A stretch of DNA of 64,000 nt from Alphaproteobacteria bacterium (GTDB lineage Bacteria > Pseudomonadota > Alphaproteobacteria > Rhizobiales > Hyphomicrobiaceae): NCBI GenBank assembly GCA_019137195.1, contig JAGVSR010000111.1, positions 46,833 to 110,832 on the forward strand, written 5' to 3'. Below the pieces are notes generated by a model. It searched no databases, was not told the DNA's origin, and saw nothing but the letters and a program-made list of their open reading frames with translations. A program made the translations under genes and the position numbers. Shown here piece by piece: positions 28,491 through 35,266 of this stretch. The first letter of the stretch is position 1; every line of letters begins with the position of its first letter.

Positions 28491-28509
28491 GTGCCTGGAT
28501 TCCAGGCAC
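28491..28509. promoter_or_regulatory. Perfect inverted repeat in the phaC / fabI-like divergent promoter region
   Basis: GTGCCTGGA-T-TCCAGGCAC: two 9-base arms with one central base, extended weakly by CCTGTG on the left and CACAGG about 12 bp to the right. It lies 114 bp from phaC and 138 bp from the fabI-like start. Shape and place suit an operator for a dimeric regulator of both operons. It does not match the FNR/FixK, RpoN or Pho consensus. Confidence 0.5.
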
Positions 28510-28646
28510 CACAAGCGCCACAGGAATTATGGCACCGCTGTCACACGGGCATTGAGGTCGGCTGTTTGAGTGCCGGCCACGGCTGGCATTCGAACGGCGT
28601 TTCGGCGTGCGAGCATGACAAACCGACTCGGCATCCGGAGCTCCGC

Positions 28647-29411
28647 ATGTTCTCACTCGCTGGCAAGAAGGCCCTCGTGATCGGCATCGCGAACGAGGAC
28701 TCGATCGCCTACGGATGCGCCAAGGCATTTCGCGAGCAAGGCGCGGATCTCGCCGTGACCTACCTCAATGCCCGCGCCGAGCCATTCGTACGCCCGCTCG
28801 CAGACAAGCTGGGCGCCGAGATCGTCTTGCCGCTCGACGTTCAGGTCAACGGTCAATTCGGCAAGCTGTTCGACTCTATCCGTCAGATCTGGGGACGCGT
28901 CGACATTTGCCTGCATTCCATTGCCTACTGTCCTCGAGAGGACCTGCACGCCCGGGTGATCGACACATCCCGCGACGGCTTTGCCGCGGCCATGGACATC
29001 TCGGTTCACTCCTTCATTCGCATGGTGCGCCAGGCCGAGCCTCTGATGCCTGCGGGAGGCACGTGCATGACCGTCTCCTTCTACGGTTCCGAGAAGGTTG
29101 TCGAACACTACAACATCATGGGTCCAGTGAAGGCAGCCCTCGAGTCGGTTTCGCGCTACATGGCCGCCGAGCTCGGGTCAAAGAAGATCAGAGTGCATGC
29201 GCTCTCCCCCGGCCCTCTTAAGACGCGGGCGGCGTCCGGCATTGCGGATTTCGACCTGTTGATGTCGCAGGCGGCGGCGAGGGCCCCCACGCATCAGCTC
29301 GCCTCGATCGAGGACATCGGAGCCTACGCTGCCTATCTGGCCTCCAACGAAGCCGCCAACATCACGGGCGGCATCCACTACATCGACGGTGGCTACCACA
29401 TCATCGGGTGA
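28647..29411 (+). CDS. fabI: Second enoyl-[ACP] reductase (FabI family SDR)
   Basis: NADH-dependent reductase of the FabI type, 254 residues from ATG 28647 with GGAG 7 nt upstream. LVIGIANEDSIAYGCAKAF is the FabI cofactor loop; LDVQVNGQFGKLF and LHSIAYCPREDL follow; the active site is YNIMGPVK with the Y-x6-K spacing of FabI. It differs from the housekeeping FabI at 47081-47923 (shorter N-terminus and altered substrate loop RAASGIADFDLLM). With the MaoC-Pta gene 26 bp downstream it may act in PHA or acyl-CoA metabolism under low oxygen or phosphate, or give triclosan tolerance; both are inference. Confidence 0.88.
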   Translation: MFSLAGKKALVIGIANEDSIAYGCAKAFREQGADLAVTYLNARAEPFVRPLADKLGAEIVLPLDVQVNGQFGKLFDSIRQIWGRVDICLHSIAYCPREDLHARVIDTSRDGFAAAMDISVHSFIRMVRQAEPLMPAGGTCMTVSFYGSEKVVEHYNIMGPVKAALESVSRYMAAELGSKKIRVHALSPGPLKTRAASGIADFDLLMSQAAARAPTHQLASIEDIGAYAAYLASNEAANITGGIHYIDGGYHIIG

Positions 29412-29437
29412 GGCCGTATCCGCTTGAGGACATTGTC

Positions 29438-30838
29438 ATGATACGAGAGAACAAGACGTACGAGGAAATCGCCGTCGGGGACGAGGCGCGCCTGCAGCGC
29501 GTTCTGACGGCGAATGACCTCTATGTGTTCGCGCATGCATCCGGCAATCTGAACCCCATGCATCTCCCGCGGGAGGCAAACGAGGATCCGCACGAGGTGG
29601 TGGCGCCGTCGATGTGGGTCGGGGCCCTGGTGTCCTCGGTATTGGGCAACGTTCTGCCTGGCGCGGGCACGCTCTACAAGGCGCAATCATTCCAGTTCAT
29701 CGACCGGGTTCACGTCGGCGACGAGTTGACGGTGACCGTTCGTGTCAGCGAGAAGCGGTCGGGCAACCTGGTCGTGCTCGACACCAAGGTCACGGGGCGC
29801 GGCGGCGACCCGGTAGCCGAGGGCATCGCGGAAGTTCTGGCGCCGCTGCACAAGGTTCGCTTCGACGACGAGCGGCTGCCGAGCCTCGTGGTCCAGCGTC
29901 ACCAGCAATTCGATGGTCTGCTCGAGCGGGCGCGGCAACTCGAGCCGCTGCGCGCTGCCGTCGTGGCGCCCGAAGCAGAGTATGCCCTGGCCGGCGCCAT
30001 GCTCGCCGTCACCCAGGGCCTCGTCGCGCCAATCCTTGTCGGCAACGCGGAGCGCATTCGCCGGACCGCCAAGGCCGCTCATTGTGACATCAAGAACCTC
30101 GAGATCGTTGAGGCGGGAAGCCCCCACGAGGCGGCCGCCGTTGCCGTCCGGCTCGTCAACGCGGGACGGGCGGACGCCCTGATGAAGGGGCACCTACACA
30201 CCGACGAGCTGCTACACGAAGTTCTGAAAATGGAAGGCGGGCTGCGCGGGCACCGGCGGCTGTCGCACGCGTTCGTAATGGACGTCCCGAACCTGTCCCA
30301 CCTACTCCTCATCTCCGACGCGGCCATCAACATCACGCCGACCCTCGAGGAGAAGGTCGACATCACGCAGAATGCCATCGACCTCGCCATTGCGCTCGGA
30401 CTGAAGGAGCCCCGCGTCGGTGTGCTTTCGGCCGTCGAGACCGTGACACCCAAGATTCCCTCCACGCTCGATGCCGCGATCCTGTCCAAGATGGCCGAGC
30501 GAGGCCAGATTACCGGCGGAATCGTCGACGGGCCTCTGGCGATGGACAACGCCGTCGATCTCGAGGCTGCCAGGACCAGGGGCATCACGTCATTGGTGGC
30601 AGGACGGGCAGAGATCCTGATCGCACCCAACCTCGAGGCCGGAAACATGCTGGTCAAGGAGCTGGCCTACATCGCTCATGCCGAAACTGCCGGCATCGTG
30701 CTCGGCGCGCGCGTTCCCATTATCCTGACCGGGCGCGCCGATGGCGAGAAGGCCCAGCTGGTCTCGTGCGCCATCGCCGCGCTCTTTCACGCCTGGACCA
30801 TGGACGCGCCCACGAAACGCTCCGAAGCAGCCGAATGA
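29438..30838 (+). CDS. MaoC-type enoyl-CoA hydratase fused to phosphate acetyl/butyryltransferase
   Basis: 466 residues from ATG 29438 (TTGAGGA upstream; an in-frame GTG at 29408 overlapping the fabI stop is the alternative). Residues 1-150 are a hot-dog MaoC domain (ENKTYEEIAVGDEARLQRVL, FAHASGNLNPMH, SMWVGALVSSVLGNVLPGAGT). Residues 160-460 are a phosphotransacetylase/phosphotransbutyrylase domain (LVGNAERIRRTA, VNAGRADALMKGHLHTDELL, GIVDGPLAMDNAVD). Fusions of this kind are known and are normally followed by acetate kinase; here only a broken start of ackA seems to remain. Possible role: acyl-phosphate formation linking CoA esters and ATP. Confidence 0.9.
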   Translation: MIRENKTYEEIAVGDEARLQRVLTANDLYVFAHASGNLNPMHLPREANEDPHEVVAPSMWVGALVSSVLGNVLPGAGTLYKAQSFQFIDRVHVGDELTVTVRVSEKRSGNLVVLDTKVTGRGGDPVAEGIAEVLAPLHKVRFDDERLPSLVVQRHQQFDGLLERARQLEPLRAAVVAPEAEYALAGAMLAVTQGLVAPILVGNAERIRRTAKAAHCDIKNLEIVEAGSPHEAAAVAVRLVNAGRADALMKGHLHTDELLHEVLKMEGGLRGHRRLSHAFVMDVPNLSHLLLISDAAINITPTLEEKVDITQNAIDLAIALGLKEPRVGVLSAVETVTPKIPSTLDAAILSKMAERGQITGGIVDGPLAMDNAVDLEAARTRGITSLVAGRAEILIAPNLEAGNMLVKELAYIAHAETAGIVLGARVPIILTGRADGEKAQLVSCAIAALFHAWTMDAPTKRSEAAE

Positions 30839-30905
30839 GTCAAGGGGGCTGGACCTCATTGCCGGCTCCTCGTCGCTGGAGTTCGCGTGGTGGGGACGGA
30901 TAAGG
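30835..30905 (+). pseudogene. Possible remnant of the acetate kinase start (ackA)
   Basis: An ATG overlaps the Pta stop (ATGA) and reads MSQG, then enters a run of five Gs; moving one base there gives GLDLIAGSSSLEFAWW, close to the universal AckA N-terminus (L-N-A-G-S-S-S-L/I-K-F). Position directly after a phosphotransacetylase is where ackA belongs. The asparagine is replaced by Ile and Lys by Glu, and I find no further AckA motif in the next 350 bp, so if real it is a deletion-plus-frameshift relic. Confidence 0.4.
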
Positions 30906-31258
30906 ATCCCAGCATCGAGCAACACACGCTGGCAATCTCGAAGTCAGGGCAACTGCCGCTCGTCCGCCTTGAGTGCCAGGTCCTGCAATGGAAAGATGCT
31001 CTTGACCGGCCAGGCTGGATCGCGCGCGCTACGCGAGGAGCTGGTGGCCGACCGCGAATCGTCGGAATATGCCGCGCGGACGGCTGTCCGCACAGTGTTT
31101 CGCCGTGGGTCGGTTTGGCGTGGTTTTCTGCAGGTCGCGGGGCCGCGAGGGCAAGCTCGCCACCTCAGCTTGCCGGAAGGCGCGGGTCGGCTTGCCACGA
31201 TTGCTTGTGTACGAGGCTGTTGTCGGACGCTGGACGAGTCCAGCCTATGGGGCCGATC
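30906..31258. other. Gap of about 350 bp with no gene recognised
   Basis: Lies between the possible ackA relic and the first NUDIX gene. Several frames are open on both strands because of high GC, but none shows a domain, ribosome-binding site or consistent codon bias. It may be further decayed ackA sequence or the NUDIX leader. Confidence 0.35.
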
Positions 31259-31753
31259 ATGAAGGCTCAAAAGCAGGTCGGCGCGCTTTGTGTCAGCCGC
31301 CCCGACGAGGGGCCGCTGAAGGTGCTGCTCGTGACCTCGCGTGACACCGGCCGATGGATCATCCCCAAGGGATGGCCGATGAAGCGCTTGAAGGATCATC
31401 GCGCGGCAGCCTTGGAAGCGCTCGAGGAGGCCGGCGTCTCCGGACGGATCTCGAGAAAACCCTGGGGGAGCTACAGATACGTCCGTGCGGACGCGGGCAA
31501 GGCACCGCAATATCTCGACGTCACGGTGTTTCTCATGTCCGTCGAGCGCCAGAGGAAGCGCTGGCCGGAAGCGAAGGAACGCCGTCGCTTCTGGTTCTCG
31601 GTCGAAAGCGCTGCACGACGAGTGGCGGAGCCTGAGCTCCGAAGGCTGATCAGGCGCGTTGCGCAGAACCCGAAATCAATTGCCTCGAACAAGGCTAAGG
31701 CCAAGTCCAAGCCCGCTGGCGGCGCCACGGAGCATCATCCGCTACATCGTTAA
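31259..31753 (+). CDS. NUDIX hydrolase, DIPP-like, with altered Nudix box
   Basis: 164 residues from ATG 31259 (an ATG 12 nt earlier is possible). VGALCVSRPDEGPLKVLLVTS and GRWIIPKGWP lead into the Nudix box. Against G-x5-E-x7-REUxEExGU it reads G-x5-L-x7-LEALEEAGV: the first Glu and the Arg are both Leu, but the metal-binding E-x2-EE is kept. IPKGWP-type enzymes resemble diphosphoinositol/dinucleoside polyphosphate hydrolases, so polyphosphate or Ap(n)A are possible substrates. The C-terminus is a Lys/Ala tail. A paralogue lies at 33483-33941. Confidence 0.85.
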   Translation: MKAQKQVGALCVSRPDEGPLKVLLVTSRDTGRWIIPKGWPMKRLKDHRAAALEALEEAGVSGRISRKPWGSYRYVRADAGKAPQYLDVTVFLMSVERQRKRWPEAKERRRFWFSVESAARRVAEPELRRLIRRVAQNPKSIASNKAKAKSKPAGGATEHHPLHR

Positions 31754-31770
31754 TGACACTTTTATGACGG
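31751..31770 (-). promoter_or_regulatory. Candidate Pho box, minus orientation, upstream of CYTH-CHAD
   Basis: Read on the minus strand: CCGTCAT-AAAA-GTGTCAT-TA, 12 of 14 half-site positions matching CTGTCAT-N4-CTGTCAT with correct 11-bp spacing and even the common AAAA spacer. It overlaps the NUDIX stop and lies 105 bp before the CYTH-CHAD start. The half-sites point away from CYTH-CHAD, which weakens a simple activator role there; PhoB could still bind. Confidence 0.5.
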
Positions 31771-31820
31771 CATTTATCGGTTCTGACGCAGGCTAGCTTC
31801 CTTGCCGAGGGACCTGGCAG

Positions 31821-31834
31821 TCGATACTTATCGA
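31821..31834. promoter_or_regulatory. Dyad TCGATA-CT-TATCGA before CYTH-CHAD
   Basis: Perfect 6-base arms around CT, 41 bp before the start codon; an operator is plausible but arms this short also occur by chance. Confidence 0.3.
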
Positions 31835-31874
31835 TGCTCTGAGTGAGCGAGACGTTTTTGGGGTGGGTGCGTAG

Positions 31875-33425
31875 ATGCCAGCTATCGGACGGGAGCTGGA
31901 AATCAAAGTCGCGGTCGCCGAAGACGATCTCGAGCAACTGAAGGCTGCGGAAGCAGCGAAGCCGTCAGCGAAGCCGCAACTTTCGAGCACCCTCCACTCG
32001 GTCTACTACGACACGCCCGATCTCAAGCTGCATGCGCGAGGCGTCACGCTGCGGGTCCGCCGCGAGAACGGCCATTGGCTGCAGACGGTCAAGGTCGGCG
32101 GCCCCATGCGTGCCGGATTGTCGGCCCCGATTGAGGCCGAAGCCACACTGGACGAGGCGCAGCCGGTCCTGAGGCATATCCCGGACAAGGTCCTGAGACA
32201 CCGGGTTCGCTCGTTGATCGGCGACGCGCCATTGGCCCCGGTTTTCGAGACGATCATCGATCGGACCCAGCAGTCTATCACGGCAGCGGACGGCTCCGAG
32301 GTCGAGATAGCCTTCGACCACGGCGTGGTTCGCGCGGGTGGCGACGAGCATAAGTTGTGCGAGGTCGAGCTCGAGCTGAAGTCTGGTTCGCCCGATGCGC
32401 TGGCCGGCCTCGCACAGTCGATATTTGTAGGACTGCCGATCGAGCTGGCGCAGCAGACGAAGGCCGATCGCGGCTACGAGCTGATCGGCGCCAAGGCTTC
32501 GCGGCCCGCCCTCGAGCCGGTCACGGCGACAATACCCCACCTGCGCCCCAGCGATCACGTGCCTTACGCCATGCGCAGAATTGCGTCTTGTGTCGTCGAT
32601 CAGGTGCTCGGCAACTGGACGGTCGTGCTGGAAACCGGCGACCCGGAGGGCACGCACCAGATGCGTGTCGGATTGCGCCGACTTCGCAGCGCGCTGAAGG
32701 CGTTTCCCTCGGCAAGGCGCAATGAGAATCTGAAGTCCCTCGACATGAGACTTCGCGATCTTTCGCGCATGCTTGGCGAGTTGCGGGATGCGGACGTGCT
32801 TCTGTCGGACGTCGTTGCCTCCGTTCTGCCAACGGCAGGCCTTGCCGCAGCGATCGAGGACGTCAAGAGAACGCTCGAAAGGCGCCGCGAGACCCGGCTG
32901 GCGGATGTCAGAGTGCAGCTCAAGGCAGCCGAATGGACAGATGTCAAGCTGAGGCTGGCGATATTGCCCTTTGCGCTCGAGCACGCAAGTGGTGGCGAGT
33001 CCGGCAAGAGGCAAAAAAGCGTTGGCAACATCGCCGGCAAGGCGCTCGAGAGGCAATGGCGCAGAGTTGCGTTGCTCGGAAGCCGGATCGAGGAGCTCGA
33101 TGTCGCCCATCGCCACGAGCTGAGAAAGGAGCTCAAGACACTGCGTTACATGGTCGAGCTGTTCTCCTCGATCTATCCGGCGGGTAAGGTGCGCCGTGTC
33201 GTCAAGCGGGTGCGCGCGATGCAGGATGTCCTCGGCTACCTCAACGACGTGGCGCTCGCGGGTCGGCTGAACGAGCTCGAGGCCGGCGGGGCAGGACGCG
33301 GAGAGCAACTGGAGCAAGCGATCGGGTTTGTGATCGGCTGGCACGCAGCGCGCTCGGAGATCGCATGGGCGGATGCCAAAGCGTCTTGGGCGAAGCTTGA
33401 GAAGGCTCCGAAGCCCTGGAAATGA
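31875..33425 (+). CDS. CYTH-CHAD polyphosphate-binding protein
   Basis: 516 residues. Residues 1-205 are a CYTH (triphosphate tunnel) domain: RELEIKVAV carries the ExExK motif, LHSVYYDTPDLKLHARGVTLRVRR and EVELELKSG the other charged tunnel strands. Residues 225-505 are a CHAD domain, helical and rich in His/Arg: EGTHQMRVGLRRLRSALKAF, LGELRDADVLL, HRHELRKELKTLRYMVELF. CYTH domains hydrolyse or bind triphosphate and inorganic polyphosphate; CHAD binds polyphosphate granules. Expected site: polyphosphate granule. Flanked by two NUDIX paralogues and near PPK2, which supports a polyphosphate role. Confidence 0.92.
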   Translation: MPAIGRELEIKVAVAEDDLEQLKAAEAAKPSAKPQLSSTLHSVYYDTPDLKLHARGVTLRVRRENGHWLQTVKVGGPMRAGLSAPIEAEATLDEAQPVLRHIPDKVLRHRVRSLIGDAPLAPVFETIIDRTQQSITAADGSEVEIAFDHGVVRAGGDEHKLCEVELELKSGSPDALAGLAQSIFVGLPIELAQQTKADRGYELIGAKASRPALEPVTATIPHLRPSDHVPYAMRRIASCVVDQVLGNWTVVLETGDPEGTHQMRVGLRRLRSALKAFPSARRNENLKSLDMRLRDLSRMLGELRDADVLLSDVVASVLPTAGLAAAIEDVKRTLERRRETRLADVRVQLKAAEWTDVKLRLAILPFALEHASGGESGKRQKSVGNIAGKALERQWRRVALLGSRIEELDVAHRHELRKELKTLRYMVELFSSIYPAGKVRRVVKRVRAMQDVLGYLNDVALAGRLNELEAGGAGRGEQLEQAIGFVIGWHAARSEIAWADAKASWAKLEKAPKPWK

Positions 33426-33482
33426 GACGTGCTCAGGCCGCCGACCTGGCCGAACGTAGGACCTGTGCGCTGACGGCGGGCC

Positions 33483-33941
33483 TTAGATCAACACCTCGTC
33501 GCGTTGATCCGAAAGCAGCTCGCGGATGAGCCGGCCGAGCTGCGGCTCATGCACCAATGCGGCCGCCATCGAGGGAGAAAACCAGGCGCGCGCCCGCTCG
33601 TCCTGCTCGATCCATCGCGGACCGACCGTCTCGACCGACAGCAGGTAGACTGCCACCTCGATTTGAATGATCTTGTGCGCCTTCTCCTTCGCGTAGCGAT
33701 AGCTGCCGACAGCCCGCTCCGAAAGGCTGCCGATCACCCCCGCCTCCTCCAGCGCCTCCCGCGCTGCCGCTGCCGCATCGTCGAGACGGCGCGAAGGCCA
33801 ACCCTTGGGGATCACCCAGCGTCCCGTCCGACGCCCGGTTACGAGCAGCACCTCGAGTGTGCCGCCGTCGGCACGGCGGAAGGGAAGCGCTCCAATTTGG
33901 CGCCGCGAGACGGACCTCTTGGCGACGGGTTGATCACTCAT
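33483..33941 (-). CDS. Second NUDIX hydrolase, paralogue of 31259-31753
   Basis: 152 residues from ATG 33941, chosen because GGAGG is 8 nt upstream; an in-frame start at 33956 is possible. IGALPFRRADGGTLEVLLVT and RWVIPKGWPSRRL mirror the first copy. The box reads G-x5-L-x7-REALEEAGV: again Leu instead of the first Glu, but Arg and the E-x2-EE metal site are intact. It overlaps the GT21 stop by 8 nt, so it is translated with the glycosyltransferase. Probable substrate: a diphosphate such as a nucleoside polyphosphate or nucleotide sugar. Confidence 0.87.
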   Translation of the reverse strand: MSDQPVAKRSVSRRQIGALPFRRADGGTLEVLLVTGRRTGRWVIPKGWPSRRLDDAAAAAREALEEAGVIGSLSERAVGSYRYAKEKAHKIIQIEVAVYLLSVETVGPRWIEQDERARAWFSPSMAAALVHEPQLGRLIRELLSDQRDEVLI

Positions 33942-35145
33942 CCGCGCTGCCTCCAAAGGCGAAGCGCAGCTTGGCGAGGGTAGGAGCGAGACCGTCTCGG
34001 TTGTTCGCTTGACGAGGCATCGAGACGGTCATGGCGTTGCCGCGCCACGTGAAGCCGTTACCGGTCCAGGCCGCACACCATAGCACTGGCAGCGCCAGGT
34101 CGCGCGTGATCCAGGCTGCCGGCGACCACCAGGTCAGGTGCCAGCCGGCCAGGCGGTTCAAGAGCGCTTCGGCGCCGAACCAGAGGAGGCCGAACGTCAC
34201 CAACGCGATTGGCAGGTCATATTCCAGGGAGGTTGCTGCAAAGAGCCAGGCGGTACCGGGCACAGCACTGCCAGTAAGCACCTCCGGTGCGAAATAGAGT
34301 GCGAACGTGGCTCGCCGAAGCCGGGCCCAGCGGACCTGGCGCGACCACACCTGCGAGAGAGTGCGCGGTCCGAGGGCCTGCGCGAACGGTCGGTCGACGA
34401 GGCGAACACGAAGTCCGCGGCTGCGCACGACCTTGGTCGCTGCCGCGTCCTCGGCCGCCTCCTGGCCGAGAACCGCAATGCCGCCCAGCGGCTCGAGGTC
34501 GGAGCGCCGCCACAGCATCGATTTTCCCTGCGCGAAGCCCATGCCGATGGCGTCCGCCGCGAGCTGCCAGCGAGCCTGGTAGGTGTTGAGAAAGGCGCAC
34601 TCGACCTCGGCTGCAAATCCCTGCGGCCGGTCACCGATGGGCGGCGAGCAGACGAGACCCGTGTCCGGCTGCCACGCCGCCATCAGCTGCTCGATGTAGT
34701 CGGTTGGCATCAAAACGTTGCTGTCAGCGAGGACGACGAGGTCGTGACTTGCCGCTGCCCAGCCTTTGAGAACGTTGTTGAGCTTGGGGTTGGCCGTTCT
34801 GCCGTCGTCCCCGATCAGGAGGCGCGCGTCGCGTTCGGGATGGGCTGCGATGAGCGATCGCACGATCGGGACGACCGGGTCGTCCTCGCGCCCACAGCAG
34901 AAAATGATCTCGTAGTCGGGATAGGTGAGCTTGAACGTCGAGCCAAGGGTCAGTTGCTCAAAGGGCTCGACACCGCACACCGGCCGCACGATGCTGACCG
35001 GCGGGCCGATGCCGGCGCTGGCGAGGACGCTCGTCCCGGGGCTCGGTTTCCGTCTCGTTCGCACCAGCGCCAGGGCGATCGAGACGTAATGAAAGGCAAA
35101 CGCTGTCACGACCAGGAGGAGCGCCGCGATCAGAGGCAAATCCAT
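33934..35145 (-). CDS. GT21-family glycosyltransferase (ceramide glucosyltransferase / Pgt-like)
   Basis: 403-residue inner-membrane enzyme from ATG 35145 (a longer frame to 35358 adds unrelated residues). An N-terminal TM (LIAALLLVVTAFAFHYVSIALAL), then GT2-fold catalysis: SIVRPVCGVEPFEQ, DYEIIFCCGREDDP, LADSNVLMP (second Asp motif), AAEDAAATK (third), and QVRW in SRQVRWARLRR, the (Q/R)xxRW signature of GT21; TM segments follow. Related Pgt enzymes of Agrobacterium and Mesorhizobium make diacylglycerol glycolipids, which replace phospholipids in phosphate starvation. A Pho-like site lies 52 bp upstream. Operon with the second NUDIX gene. Confidence 0.85.
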   Translation of the reverse strand: MDLPLIAALLLVVTAFAFHYVSIALALVRTRRKPSPGTSVLASAGIGPPVSIVRPVCGVEPFEQLTLGSTFKLTYPDYEIIFCCGREDDPVVPIVRSLIAAHPERDARLLIGDDGRTANPKLNNVLKGWAAASHDLVVLADSNVLMPTDYIEQLMAAWQPDTGLVCSPPIGDRPQGFAAEVECAFLNTYQARWQLAADAIGMGFAQGKSMLWRRSDLEPLGGIAVLGQEAAEDAAATKVVRSRGLRVRLVDRPFAQALGPRTLSQVWSRQVRWARLRRATFALYFAPEVLTGSAVPGTAWLFAATSLEYDLPIALVTFGLLWFGAEALLNRLAGWHLTWWSPAAWITRDLALPVLWCAAWTGNGFTWRGNAMTVSMPRQANNRDGLAPTLAKLRFAFGGSADE

Positions 35146-35196
35146 AGCCGCTTCCGTCACTTCCAGATGTCGTTGTCCGATCATTCGCCGATGCGA

Positions 35197-35225
35197 GTGA
35201 CAGCGCTTTGTCACTATTGCGACAG
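35197..35225 (-). promoter_or_regulatory. Pho-like repeat array / dyad upstream of the GT21 gene
   Basis: On the minus strand: CTGTCGC-AATA-GTGACAA-AGCG-CTGTCAC. The outer units resemble Pho half-sites (5/7 and 6/7) and are exactly 22 bp apart, but the middle unit is poor. The same DNA contains a perfect inverted repeat AGTGACA-N6-TGTCACT (35196-35215), so a dimeric repressor is an equally good reading. It is 52 bp before the start codon. Confidence 0.35.
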
Positions 35226-35266
35226 TTTTGTTTCCGCACGCCTGCGTCAGCCGACGCGCGTTTGGT

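Noticed and set aside
28595..28615. Sigma-54 -24/-12 promoter (TGGCAT...GC)
   Set aside because: GG-N10-GC spacing fits, but the -12 element is CGGC instead of TTGC; too weak.
28378..28646. FNR/FixK or Pho box in the phaC-fabI gap
   Set aside because: TTGAT and GATCA-like pieces are present but with wrong spacing (not N4 or N6), and CCGTCAT or CTGTCAC half-sites lack a partner 11 bp away.
30906..31258. Further acetate kinase fragments downstream of the possible ackA start
   Set aside because: I read all frames for later AckA motifs and found none, so the relic call stops at the N-terminal motif.
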